Below, piece after piece: positions 34,901-44,499 of a stretch of DNA of 64,000 bases. The DNA is from Castanea sativa (lineage: Eukaryota > Streptophyta > Magnoliopsida > Fagales > Fagaceae), in the NCBI RefSeq assembly GCF_040712315.1, contig NC_134019.1, forward strand, positions 40,081,873 to 40,145,872, given 5' to 3'. The position numbers were made by a program, and so were the translations under genes. Position 1 is the first letter of the stretch; each line of letters begins with the position of its first letter. Below the pieces are notes generated by a model, which made no database searches, had not been told where the DNA came from, and saw only the letters and a list, made by a program, of their open reading frames with translations.

Positions 34901-37091
34901 TCATTAGCTCCAATTCTGGATGTCTCTGAAGATATCCTTTGTTTTCTAGCAGCCCAGGCGGAATTACTTCTCCATCTTATGAGATCTGCACATAAAAGCT
35001 TGTCCTTGCATGCTTGTACACTTGTCTTAAAAACCTCAGGTTCTGGTCTTAAAGTGTTGAGTGACTTGAGGCAATCAATTACGGAGGTTAACACAACAAT
35101 GGAGCTATTGCTTATGTTGGTTCTTTCAACTTTGGAGTTTACTTGCCTTAATTCACCTTTAGGTGGGGTGACGGACATGGAATCTGTGGAAGACTTGGCT
35201 AAGATTTCAAATGCAACTATTGTGCTACTGCCCATTTTCTGCAACTACATTACTACTGCTGAGCATTGCACCCTCTCCCTGACAATAATGGATTTCATAC
35301 TAAGAAGTTTCTTGACACCTGACACTTGGTTTCCAATCATACAGACTCATCTCGAGTTGCAGCATGTAATTCTGAAGCTTCATGATAAAAATTCTTTTGC
35401 ATCTATTCCCATACTATTGAAGTTCTTTCTGACCCTCGCACGTGTTAAAGGAGGTGCTGTGATGCTTCTTAATTCGGGTTTTCTTACTTCTCTGAGGGTT
35501 TTGTTTTCTGAATACTTGGATGGGGGATCTTCCTCAATTAATGGTGAGGGGAGTATCTCCAACTCATCTGACAAAATTGAAAAGCCTCAACACATTTGGG
35601 GACTTGGCTTGGCCGTGGTTACGGCTATGATTCAATCTTTAGGAGACAGTTCTATTTGCACTGATATTGTGGACAATGTGATACCGTATTTCTTTTCAGA
35701 GAAAGCTTACATGATTTCTTATTATCTCAATGCGCCAGACTTTCCGTCTGATGATCCTGACAAGAAAAGACCTAGGGCTCAAAGGACACAAACTTCTTTG
35801 GCTGCTCTTGAAGAAACAGAGCATACCCTGATGCTAATGTGTGTGCTAGCAAAGCATTGGAATTCATGGGTTAAGGCCATGAAAGAAATGGATTCACAGT
35901 TAAGAGAGAAAAGTATCCATCTCTTGGCCTTTATAAGCCGGGGAACTCAACACCATGGAGAATCGGCCATCAGGGGCGCCCCTCTTTTGTGTCCCCCTAC
36001 CCTCAAAGAGGACTTTGATTTGTGCAAGAAAGCACCATTTATCAAAAGCAAAAATGGATGGTTTGCCCTTTCACCTCTTGGTTGTGTGTCAAAGCAGAAA
36101 TTCACTGCTGTCTCAACTGCGCTGATAACCAAGGATCAAGCAAATACTGTTCCAACTTACTTCTCTGATGCTATTGCCTTGCAGATCTACAGAATCACAT
36201 TTCTTATTCTGAAATTCCTCTCTTTACAAGCTGAGGGTGCTACGAAAAGGGCAGAGGAGGTGGGGTTTGTTGATCTTGCTCATTTTCCTGAGCTTCCAAT
36301 GCCAGAAATTTTACATGGTTTACAGGTATGATGCTATGTATTCTTTTATTTGCATCACATCTAGTGACTCTCTTCCCCTATTCCTTAGCTCTCTTTCTTT
36401 GTAATTATTGCCGTTTTTGTTTTTGTTTTCTGCTTTTCCTTTTCTTTTGTACTTTTGATATGCTGATGCTTATTTGCATTTAGCAGTTTTCTTGAATATA
36501 CTTTTTCTTACCTATCAAAAAAAAATTATGTACTATCTCAACATAATGGGATGTTAAAGATTTATAAGCTTTTTGGTTCAAGGTTTTGATGTGTTCCATT
36601 GGTTAGCAGACTTTTTCTTGACAAAAAATATATAAAATTAAAATCATGAAGTAACCCGGAGATCATTTCTTTTTGGACATGTCCAATGCAGGATCAAGCC
36701 ATTGCTATTGTTACTGAGCTGTGTGAGGCCAACAAATCGGATCGGGTTCATTCAGAAATCAAGGGTGTCTGTTGCCTGTTGCTGCAAATAATGGAAATGG
36801 CTTTGTATTTGGAACTTTGTGTTCTACAGATTTGTGGCATAAGACCTGTATTAGGGCGAGTTGAGGATTTTTCAAAGGATCTGAAATTGTTGATAAGAGG
36901 TACTAATCTTTTCATCCCTCTGATAATCAGATAACTCTTATGTTTGGTTTGGTTGCAAATTATAACTTTGTCACTGTTCGGTTCATGCAGCAACAGAAGG
37001 CCATGCTTTTTTGAAAGCATCAATGAAGTCCTTGAAGCATATAGTATCATTTGTCTATCCACGTTTGTTACAGTCGGAGGGTTTCATGTAA
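13916..37091 (+). CDS. NUP188: Nucleoporin NUP188, complete 32-exon gene
   Basis: The product is a large inner-ring scaffold nucleoporin of the nuclear pore complex, an alpha-solenoid of the Nup188/Nup192 family. Exons: 13916-14026, 14104-14277, 14527-14622, 14884-14953, 15144-15277, 15854-15994, 16075-16232, 17543-17711, 17998-18096, 18659-18736, 18823-18882, 18993-19150, 19353-19554, 20563-20682, 23191-23276, 23412-23516, 23759-23857, 24611-24699, 25432-25580, 27019-27162, 27254-27361, 27689-27799, 29008-29115, 29217-29327, 31312-31484, 31649-32105, 32506-32613, 32734-32792, 33538-33922, 34805-36325, 36692-36899, 36991-37091. Phases agree throughout, giving about 1963 residues, the usual plant NUP188 size. 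The start MATTTKSVDASLWWDPF and the SLLEDLLSS, LFTLWAEETLIEDN and EILHGLQDQA blocks are what I recognise of plant NUP188, not NUP205. Residues about 515-575 (IPSKTRGHVL...ALVRWE, exons 13-14) resemble the Nup188 SH3-like insertion. Exon 30 alone holds 507 codons. I saw no internal stop or lost exon. Exon ends come from reading, without transcript support. Confidence 0.93.
16447..16550. repeat. 28-bp exact direct repeat in NUP188 intron 7
   Basis: The 28-bp string starting AAGTCAATGAATTG occurs at 16447-16474 and again at 16523-16550, without mismatch. The 48 bp between them contain a TGCACAATTACTGTGCA palindrome. A T-rich tract lies upstream (16371-16382). Confidence 0.7.
21499..22213. mobile_element. 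Solo LTR in NUP188 intron 14
   Basis: This 715-bp block begins TGTAGGGACAC, ends CCCCACA, and is flanked by an exact 5-bp ATATG duplication (21494-21498 and 22214-22218). No gag or pol remains are present, so it is a solo LTR left by recombination between two LTRs. Orientation is not determined. It sits about 980 bp from the nearest coding exon (exon 15) and both splice signals of the intron are intact. Confidence 0.8.
22223..22340 (+). mobile_element. tRNA-derived SINE-like insertion, intron 14
   Basis: The segment has a TAGCTCAAATGG A-box-like motif (22235-22246) and a GGTTCAAGATCC B-box-like motif (about 22296-22307), then an A-rich tail near 22335-22340. The head GCCAATAAGCTATA matches that of a second copy at 29668-29780. 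It lies only a few bases past the solo LTR. I see no clear target duplication. Confidence 0.6.
23529..23596. repeat. Two 34-bp tandem units just after NUP188 exon 16
   Basis: Units at 23529-23562 and 23563-23596 start CCTCCATGT and differ at two positions. They begin 12 bp after the exon 16 splice donor. Confidence 0.75.
26420..26545 (+). mobile_element. LINE 3' end fragment, RTE-like, in NUP188 intron 19
   Basis: The sequence GGGACTAAGGCTTTGTTGTTG near 26519-26539 ends in a TTG run, the usual 3' tail of plant RTE-type LINEs. The 70 bp before it (GATCTATAGCCAACCCC) fit the conserved 3' coding end. It is severely 5'-truncated and resembles the tail of the minus-strand copy at 29931-31190. Confidence 0.55.
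27800..29007. other. NUP188 intron 22, AT-rich with possible transposon block
   Basis: The intron carries many ACACAC and AT runs (about 28130-28460). From about 28475 to 28725 lies a block ending GGGGTTCATTTAAACCCC and GAAGCCGCAC. These echo the ends of the block at 50711-51412, so both may be hAT-type non-autonomous copies. I find no coding sequence in it. Confidence 0.35.
29668..29780 (+). mobile_element. SINE insertion in NUP188 intron 24
   Basis: This 113-bp body starts GCCAATGAGCTATATAG and contains a B-box-like GGTTCAAGACT (about 29738-29748) and an A-rich tail. It is flanked by a 15-bp target duplication with two mismatches (AAGATGTTTTGATCT at 29653-29667, AAGATGTTCTGGTCT at 29781-29795), the hallmark of LINE-type retroposition. 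Confidence 0.72.
29931..31190 (-). pseudogene. RTE-like LINE reverse transcriptase remnant in intron 24
   Basis: Read on the minus strand from about 31190, the piece shows STLIPIYQNKRDIQNYTNY, then MSHTMKLQERVIEHRLR, DLVKAYDR, HQGSALSTYPF and CMLFANDI. These are RT motifs of plant RTE-type LINEs. The catalytic FADD reads FAND. Downstream (about 30540-29960) several frames still show the C-terminal region, with many stops. The left edge (29931-29950) is the inverted TTG-rich tail. The right edge is approximate. It is antisense to NUP188 and has no intact protein. Confidence 0.8.
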
Positions 37092-37461
37092 AATTAATTG
37101 TGGATAATGTTGAATTCTGTAGGCTTAAATTGTGTAGATATTTCAATTTTCAACATCATTGCATCTTTTTGAATGTATAAAAGAATGCGTGTATAAAAAT
37201 GTTAAAAGAAGAAAAGAGACATGCTTATATGTTTGTGGCATTTTCTTTAGCCACTCTTTTTGTGATTCCAAGGACTACCCTATATTTGAGAAAGACACCT
37301 TCATTGATGGGCCACTTAATTATTTTTTGTCTCCATGCATGATTGTTGTCGCTTCGTGGAGAAATGAAATATTTTCAGAGGGTCCCTTGGTTCTCACTCC
37401 AGATTGTGACCTTTTTATTTTATTATTATTATTACTTCTCTTTGATAGTCTATATGAATAT
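37092..37461 (+). other. Probable NUP188 3' UTR region
   Basis: Non-coding sequence after the TAA at 37089-37091. I cannot place the poly(A) site. Short open frames here have no recognisable domain. Confidence 0.45.
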
Positions 37462-37704
37462 GAATGTGTTTGGGAGCTGCGTTTTGCGTCTACGTCTGGA
37501 CGCAAAACGCGTTTCAGTATTTTTTTTTTTTTAATATTTCGGCTGCGGGGGACAAATTACGATGCGCGCACTGTACATATACCGTGTGCATTTACTTCAA
37601 AAAAATTTTATTAAAAGTGAATCGTACTATTTGCATATTAAAAAATTATTTTGCTATAGTATTTTCCAGTTTTTAGTTTTCAGTTTAGCTGCATCAACAG
37701 ACCC
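37462..37704. mobile_element. Short MITE with a strong hairpin, downstream of NUP188
   Basis: The left end reads GAATGTGTTTGGGAGCTGC and the right end GCTGCATCAACAGACCC, an imperfect inverted pair of the Tourist-like GGGTCTGTTTGG kind. TAT lies on both outer sides (37459-37461 and 37705-37707). Inside is a perfect 12-bp stem, GCGTTTTGCGTC at 37479-37490 pairing with 37499-37510 over an 8-nt loop. It may lie in the NUP188 3' UTR or just past it. Confidence 0.5.
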
Positions 37705-38489
37705 TATGACTATGTATTAGTGTTTGGTGGACCCTGCTCCATGCAAGCATGAATTTGCGACGAAAATACATCGGATTCTTGGGCAAGAAATAACACGCGC
37801 ACATAATTGAGGAATTTTTCTGGTTTCTTGTGAGTGTTTAAATTCTGCTTTCAGTTCTTGCAGACTAATATAGTGGTTGATTCTCCTGTTGGATGTGACC
37901 ATCTTTTATGAGAATATGTTGGTGTATTATTTGCGAGTACTCAGCTTGTGTGCGTGTCTACTTCACTGGAGTCTGGACAGAAACTTCGGCCTATTTGCAA
38001 CACTAATAATGGATTGTTTCAGTGGTCCAGTCATTGTTCAATCTCCGTTTAGAAATGGCACTTTGCAAACCTTTTGATATCATTCACGTAACTTGTGTGT
38101 TGAAATCAGTCAATCACAACTTCCAATACTCACGTTTTTATGGTCATTCATGAGGGAAATATCATACGAAGAAACTAACATTTTCTGGATGGAATCCTGT
38201 TGCTTTATGAAAGTGGTGTACAGTGCATTTGGGGAATATTGTCACTTTTAGCAATGGAAAAAGTAGAGAGAGAGACTCTTTAATGTGATATGAGAATTTT
38301 TTAAGATAGCTTAGTATTCAAACAATCCAATTATTGTACTGGTCACAGTAATTTATACATTTTACAAATCTCATATGTTTCAATCGAGGATAAGATTAAA
38401 ATAGTTTCACTTGCCCCTCGTGCTTTGGCAACAGTTGGGGCTATGCATTTAATAACAAATAAATTTACCTCATTGTGATTTGGCTCCAT
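37705..38489. other. Gene-free spacer
   Basis: I see no coding region or clear repeat boundary in this part. Confidence 0.5.
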
Positions 38490-38790
38490 CAAAATTTTTC
38501 AATAATTACATTTCGACGTTCTAAATGATTAGATTAAAATGAAAAGGCATTATAAGATCAAGTGTAACCATTAAAAGTTTGTGGAGTAGAAAAGTCCAAT
38601 TAGATAATAGTAAATTGCAATTTTATTTTTCAATATTTTCATAATGCAAAAGTAAAATATAGATGTTTTTAGTCGGTGAAAAGTTACAAAACCAATCACA
38701 AGATGGTAAACTGCAATTTTACTTTCAATATCTTTATAATGCAAAAGGAGAATATATTTTTAGTCGGGGAAAAGATGCAAAACCAACGTA
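38490..38790 (+). repeat. Duplicated block, distal copy
   Basis: This block resembles 41415-41620, including TTAGATTAAAATGAAA and TAGTCGGTGAAAAGTTACAAAACCAAT. Within it the last part is itself doubled: about 38596-38691 and 38692-38786, each starting CCAAT and carrying a TAGTCGG...CAAAACCAA end. Confidence 0.65.
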
Positions 38791-38959
38791 CCAGCCTACA
38801 CCCTTGGCTTTTTTACAGGTGAGATAGTTGTCTTTTCCTTTTGTTTTTGTTTTTTGTTGTGTGTGTGTGTGTGTGGGGTGGGGGTAGACTGAGATAGTAG
38901 TCTACATCCCTGTCTAGCCAAAAGAACGGGTGTATGGAAAAATATGTGTATGTGCTAGG

Positions 38960-39526
38960 CACTGTTTTTAGAACCGGACCGGACCAGGAACTGGAATGAA
39001 AATCAATTTTTTAAGCATAAAAAACAGTATTTTTAGTTAATTCTGTGAACCCCTAAAATCGGGGTTGGACTGCACGAACTGGTCAAGAATCATGCGGTCC
39101 AACCCCTTAGCAATTTTTTTTTTTTAAAAAAATAACTTAACACAATTTTATTCTACTTAATTAAATTATCTATCTCTTACAAGGAATAAAAAATATATAA
39201 TTAAAATACTTCAAAGATATTCAACTTTACTTCAAAAATTAATCATAAATTTTAATGTTTTCATAGTTATTATTTTATTTGATTAACTTTCTTATTTAAT
39301 TATTAAATATATGCTTGAAAATCATTAAATTTCTCTCACATATATAGATATATTAGTCAATTTTGCTAGTTTTATAAATTTAATATCTATATTTAGGCTT
39401 TAATTAATTATTAAATTAATTAGGACATCATCACGGTTCGACCCCGGTTCAACCTCGATTCGACTTCAAAAACCTTGAACCTCTCTATTTTACGGTTCAA
39501 TGAACGGTCCGGGTTTCAAAACCTTG
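38960..39526. mobile_element. Degenerate hAT-like MITE
   Basis: Inverted ends are CACTGTTTTTAGAACCGGACCG at left (two bases short of this at the far end may be flank) and, read on the minus strand, CAAGGTTTTGAAACCCGGACCG at right. The interior is AT-rich and non-coding. I do not find a clean 8-bp target duplication. Confidence 0.5.
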
Positions 39527-39590
39527 AGGTGCATACGTCTTTTGTCTTATTAATAAGGTGGGTTTCAAATATGTGAGGCCCACACAAAAG

Positions 39591-41083
39591 TAGGGGTGTC
39601 AATGTTCGACCCAACCAGTGAACACGACGCGAATCGGACATGGGTTTTTGCGGGTTAGGGTTGGGCCTTAATGAGTTTGGGTTATAAATAGGTCGACCCG
39701 AAATCGATACAATAAGAAATGTGTATAAGCGGGTCAACCCACGTAACCCACAATAGACACGTTTAACACGCTAATTTATTTGTGTCAACCTGAAATTACC
39801 TACTTAACACAACCCGTTTAACTCATATTATAAATAAATATTCATTTTATTTTAGATTTGTCAAATACCTATCCAACATGTATTTTTTAAAAAGAAAAGT
39901 GAGTAATCACAAAAACTTATAAGGGATAAAATTGGAAATTGAAACTTTACAAATCCTAGATCTCTAAACCTTACAAACCCTAAATCTCTAAACCTTATTT
40001 AAAATATCTAATTTTATTTTTTTTATTTCAACTGTACTACTCACTCTACTATCTTATACACTCACGACCAATTCTCAAACTCAAAGTCTCAAACCGGTTA
40101 TTGCTCTTTCTCTCTCTATTGTGTTTAGTGAGTTTTAGAATTAAAGAAAACTGTTTTCTTGGTATTTTAAATTTCTGTAATAATTTTTTCTGTATAATGT
40201 TTTTGTTCTATAAACTTTGAACCCATATGCCATTATTAATATATGAGATATATTAATTGTTAATTAAGGTCACAATTGTAGCTTTTGTCTTGTGCCGTGT
40301 GTTTTTTCTTTTGGTGTTTGTATTAGTGTTGGACATTGTCTGCATATCTTGCAAGTGAGTTTATTGAGGTAGTTTATAAACTAGATCTAATGGGTATTGC
40401 TTTTAAAGTTGTTGAGGCATGATCATATTTTGTAACTACTAATACTTACATATATATTTTTGGCATAGAACTTGCACAAATGAAATTGGATGAGCTTGTG
40501 GAAGATGTTATGAATTTGGACATCAATAAAGAATCTATATATGATAATCATAGTCATAGTCAGGATTAGTTTACTGTTTGCTCCAATTATTTCAATATTG
40601 ATACTTAGCATTTGACGAGTTCCAAGGATATTATATTTTTGTTGAACTATGTTATTTAATTTTTGTTAAACTATGTTATTTTGAATTTGGGTTGGAGTGT
40701 ATGCACTTCTTTTAGAGTGTAAAGAACTTATTTCTAGATGAATGTTATATTTTTGTTGAACTATATTATTTTGAATGTGGGTTGAAGACTTGAAGTGTAT
40801 GCACTGCTTTTGAAATGTAAAAAAAAAATTATTTCTAGATGGATGTCATATTTAATATTATGTAGTTAGGTTAAAATGAGTTGTGTTACATTTGTGTCAA
40901 CTCAACACGACTTATTTATTAAGTGTGTCAAATGGGTTGAGTCAGGTTAACCCACCTTATTAACAGGTCGGGATAGGGTTGAAAGATCATGACACGATTA
41001 TTAAATGGGTTGAATTATTTAGTTGAATACCCTTATTTCAACACGACACGAACCCGACACGCTAACCTGAATTTACACCCCTA
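39591..41083. mobile_element. Non-autonomous hAT element, 1493 bp
   Basis: The element is flanked by an exact 8-bp duplication CACAAAAG (39583-39590 and 41084-41091), the hAT signature. The terminal inverted repeats are TAGGGGTGTCAAT at left and TAGGGGTGTAAAT on the minus strand at right. Subterminal regions are rich in GGGTT/AACCC and CACGACACG motifs, as in Ac-like hAT elements. No transposase domain is visible. A 29-codon frame (40482-40569) is the only modest open stretch near the middle. Confidence 0.85.
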
Positions 41084-41414
41084 CACAAAAGACAAAGGTC
41101 TTATGTGATCAACGCATAAGATATCTTTTTGTTTGGGTAAGAGAAGGAGAAAATATTTTACCAGAGAAAAGAGAAAAAAAAAAAAGGTTGTACTTTGTTG
41201 TTATTGGGAGTTGAACGCGATCTCATTAAATAAATATGATGAGTTCATTACACAGGCTCATGCTTCTATTTCCTTCACAAATTTAGATTTGAAAACAGCT
41301 TTTCTTTTCAATTAATTCTGAGATACCAAAAAAGTTGTCTAGTTAGAAAAATAAAAAAATTATTTTTGAAAAAAAAAAATATAGAAGGAAAAAACAGTTA
41401 ACAAAGATGCCTTT

Positions 41415-41620
41415 TTCTCCCAAATTTCTTCAACAGTTACATTTTGACCTTCTAATGGTTAGATTAAAATGAAACCACTAAATTTTGTGTACTCCATAAG
41501 ACCAATTACAAGATAGTAAATTTCAAAATTTTATTTCTCAATAATTTTATAATAATGCAAAAAGGAAAGAAAAATATATAGATATTTGTAGTCGGTAAAA
41601 AGTTACAAAACCAATGACTA
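41415..41620 (+). repeat. Duplicated block, copy next to the cyclophilin promoter
   Basis: This copy matches 38490-38790 with substitutions and small gaps. It lies about 420 bp upstream of the cyclophilin start codon. The hAT element and the degenerate MITE lie between the two copies. Confidence 0.6.
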
Positions 41621-41699
41621 GCCACAAATGGCCCCAAAAGAAATAAAAATCAAAAGCCAAGTGGCAACATGCATCGAAGAGCCTTTTAATTAGTATGAC

Positions 41700-42038
41700 A
41701 AATGTACCCTTAAGCGGCGTCGTTTAACTCATTCTCCCTATTAAAGTCTACACGCTCCTACCCTTCGGATAATGACACAAAAGCATATACCACCTTATCC
41801 TTGGATCCCTTTCACATTAACCCTAGTCAAAACTAACCTAACTATAGTCACACCCAAACCCATCTTCACCCTCCACGTGTCAAAAATCAACGGCCCAAAT
41901 TAATTTTCCTTTTTCATATCCTTTCCATTAACTCCTATATAAGCTCCTCGATCCACAAAACCCTAAAATCCATCTCTCTCTTCGAAACCCTAAAATTTTT
42001 AATTTTCTTCAGAAAAAAAGCTTCGAATCCCTGCTCCA
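41700..42038 (+). promoter_or_regulatory. Cyclophilin promoter and 5' leader
   Basis: A TATATAA box lies at 41936-41942, so the transcription start should fall near 41970. Upstream are a G-box CCACGTGTC (41873-41881) and a GGCCCA site-II type element (41892-41897). The leader carries two exact AAACCCTAA telo-boxes (41958-41966 and 41985-41993). Telo-box plus site II is a pairing known from highly expressed plant translation and growth genes. No ATG precedes the coding start in the leader. Confidence 0.7.
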
Positions 42039-42560
42039 ATGGCTTCCAACCCTAAGGTCTTCTTCGACATGACCATCGGCGGTCAACCTGCTGGCCGTAT
42101 CATCATGGAGCTCTACGCCGACGTGGTTCCCCGCACCGCCGAGAACTTCCGGGCTCTCTGCACCGGCGAGAAGGGCGCTGGCCGCTCCGGCAAGCCGCTC
42201 CACTACAAGGGATCGTCGTTCCACCGCGTGATCCCTGGTTTCATGTGCCAGGGAGGCGACTTCACCGCCGGAAACGGCACCGGAGGTGAGTCGATCTACG
42301 GCGCCAAGTTCGCCGACGAGAACTTCGTGAAGAAGCACACCGGTCCCGGAATCCTCTCCATGGCCAATGCTGGTCCCGGAACCAACGGATCTCAGTTCTT
42401 CATCTGCACCGCCAAGACCGAGTGGCTCGACGGAAAGCACGTCGTGTTCGGCCAGATCACCGAGGGCATGGACGTCGTGAAGGCCGTGGAGAAGGTCGGA
42501 TCGAGCTCCGGAAGGACCTCGAAGCCTGTGGTCGTCGCTGACTGTGGTCAACTCTGCTAG
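42039..42560 (+). CDS. Cytosolic cyclophilin (peptidyl-prolyl isomerase), intronless
   Basis: The enzyme catalyses cis-trans isomerisation of X-Pro bonds and is the cyclosporin A target, expected in cytosol and nucleus. One uninterrupted frame of 173 codons spans a single cyclophilin domain with no signal peptide. Catalytic and ligand residues are present: FHR (R63), F68, M69, Q71, F120, W129 and H134. The plant-specific insertion after CTGEKG is present as AGRSGKPLH, and the cysteine pair tied to redox control is at C41 and C169. Coding sequence is strongly GC-rich at third positions in an AT-rich setting, as in other highly expressed intronless plant cyclophilins. The start is fixed by the ATG following the leader and by family length. 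A 180-codon frame on the opposite strand is a by-product of this codon use. Confidence 0.97.
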   Translation: MASNPKVFFDMTIGGQPAGRIIMELYADVVPRTAENFRALCTGEKGAGRSGKPLHYKGSSFHRVIPGFMCQGGDFTAGNGTGGESIYGAKFADENFVKKHTGPGILSMANAGPGTNGSQFFICTAKTEWLDGKHVVFGQITEGMDVVKAVEKVGSSSGRTSKPVVVADCGQLC

Positions 42561-43070
42561 ATCTGAAAAATAGTCAACGAAAAAAAAATCTGATTTTAAC
42601 TATCTCTAATAATGTTATCTCTATCTTTGTCGTTTTCATCGATTGGGGTGTCGTTTATTACTGGCTCTAGTTTTTTATCTCTGTCAGTGTCGTTTTAGGG
42701 GTTGTGCTTATGGTTTTTTCTTTTTTTTTGGGAGTCTTTATGAGAACTGGGTTGTGGTTCTGGTGATATGGTGGTTCTGAGACCTTTTTCATATAATATG
42801 ATAAATGATGAGCTGCCTTTAAATAATTATCTTTGATCATTGTTTTTGTTATTGTTAATTTCTATGAGTGGATGATATAGATCTAACATGGTTGTTTGTT
42901 AATTTGAGAAATGTACTGTGAACTGAGAGTTGATTTAGTCAAATTGAGACTGATAAAGTTGGGTGTTATTACTATTTAATTTATGAGCCATACTAATTGG
43001 GTAAACACAGTTTTTTACCCAATAAATTTGGATTGAAGCAATATGATGATTGTGTTGGGAGTGTTGGACC
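42561..43070 (+). other. Cyclophilin 3' UTR and spacer
   Basis: T-rich non-coding sequence after the TAG. A poly(A) site probably lies in the first 300 bp, for instance after AATAATG near 42608. No other feature is visible. Confidence 0.45.
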
Positions 43071-43350
43071 AATTATTGTTTTTTTTTTCTTTTTTGGGAA
43101 ATGGAAATGATATGGGATTAAACCATAAGAAAGAGTCATACACACGAGTTACATCAAATCAGCTTGAATAAAAGAAGTTACACAAGGAGGCGTGAGTCCA
43201 ATCCAAAGGTGCTGAGTTCCGGATCTTTTAGCAAGTTGAGCAAGCTCATGAGCCACGGAGTTAAAGTTTCTATTTCAAGCAGGTTTCAAAAGATTCACTA
43301 ACTTGAAGAATACCCTGCACAATGTGCCCATAGCTGCTACCCGAGATAGC

Positions 43351-43815
43351 TGAATCTCCTGAGCCAAAAAAACACCTTGCTCCGTAAGTTCAGCAGTAAT
43401 GGTCTGTTTGGAAGTTTAGAGGTGGAGTGGAGCGGAGATGGGAGGTTGGATGTTTTTATTGGATTATTTGGATGATTGTAAAATTAATAACGGTAGTATA
43501 AATAAGACAATAAGTAAATAATGGTAATATAAGTTAATAATAGCATTAATAAGATAATAATGATAATATTTAATTAATTAAGTAAATAAGTAGTAAATTT
43601 TTATTGGAGGAGTATAGATTGGGGCAGGGAAAATGAGGGAGAAAATTTGGCCTCCAAACTCCTCGTTTCTTAAAAGACTTTTAAATAAAATAATTAAATT
43701 GCTCTCTCTTCTTTTACTCTGTCCCTTTTTTTTTTTTTAACTTCCAACCAGGCCATAAAGCAAGCTTGAATCTCCTGAGCCAAAAGAACACCTTGCTCCG
43801 TAAGTTAAGCAGTAA
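43351..43815. repeat. 49-bp unit occurring twice around the MITE
   Basis: The unit starting TGAATCTCCTGAGCC is at 43351-43399 and 43767-43815 with two mismatches. The MITE sits at the end of the first unit, so the host LINE had a local tandem duplication before or at the time of insertion. Confidence 0.7.
43400..43755. mobile_element. Tourist-like MITE inside the LINE
   Basis: This 356-bp element has 17-bp inverted ends, TGGTCTGTTTGGAAGTT and TGGCCTGGTTGGAAGTT, matching at 15 of 17 positions. A TAA target duplication lies at 43397-43399 and 43756-43758. End sequence and 3-bp TAA fit PIF/Harbinger (Tourist) MITEs. Confidence 0.78.
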
Positions 43816-44499
43816 AGCAAGCTTGAAGAGGCTTGTTAAGAGCAGCCACAACTTGACCATAACTATCTCTAACGACAACACCGATACTAGAATTTTCCAA
43901 GTCAGAAGACACGCCCCATCAACATTTATTTTATAAAACCCATGGGGAGGAGGAACCCAGCAGGATGGGGGAGCTCTTGGGTGACTGAAATCCCACAATG
44001 CCGGACACATAATCTTCAAGACTACTCTTCGCCAATTGCCACACCTGATTAGGAGGGAGCCCACAACCCTCATGAACAACCTTGTTTCTATTGTACCAAA
44101 TGGCCCAAGCAGTAGCAAAGAAAAGCTCTAAGTCTTTGAGTGTTGCATGGGAGAGAATAAAGATAGTAGAGTCAAGGAAAGAAATTTTAGTACCATGGGT
44201 GCTCAGCGGATTCTCAAGCCAAAGATTCCAGACCGAGGATGAGAAAGCACAATCAAGTAGGGCATGATCAAGACTTTCAGCTTCATATTTACATACCGGA
44301 CAGCTCTTAGAATGGGAAATTCCTCTATGGTTAATGGTCTCCATTGTAGGAAGGCCGTTGATACAAGCCCTCCAAGCAAAGATCTTAATTTTTGGTGGAA
44401 GATTTAAATGCCAAAGCTTTCTCCAAATCGGTTTCAATGGGTCTCCAGTTGAGCATTCTTCACTCCCATTATTGTTGTAATGTACCATTGAGGCAATGA

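Larger units (their letters stand above)
43081..44467 (-). mobile_element. 5'-truncated L1-type LINE, 3' part
   Basis: On the minus strand, 44467 down to about 43931 encodes the reverse-transcriptase zinc-binding region (IWRKLWHLNLPPKIKIFAWR, CPVCKYEAESLDHALLDC). An RNase H-like start (FYKINVDGA) follows near 43900 in a shifted frame. An inverted poly(A) tail (T run 43079-43096) marks the 3' end. ATTATTGTT occurs at 43072-43080 and 44468-44476 and may be the target duplication. A Tourist-like MITE at 43400-43755 interrupts the 3' region. Confidence 0.8.

Noticed and set aside
13916..37091. NUP205/Nup192 as the identity of the large nucleoporin
   Set aside because: The N-terminus and length fit the plant NUP188 type, and the sequence blocks I recognise from plant NUP205 are absent. 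The two families share only the general solenoid fold.
42009..42551. 180-codon open frame antisense to cyclophilin
   Set aside because: It is created by the GC-rich third positions of the sense gene. The predicted protein is low-complexity with no domain, and the sense frame is a fully conserved cyclophilin.
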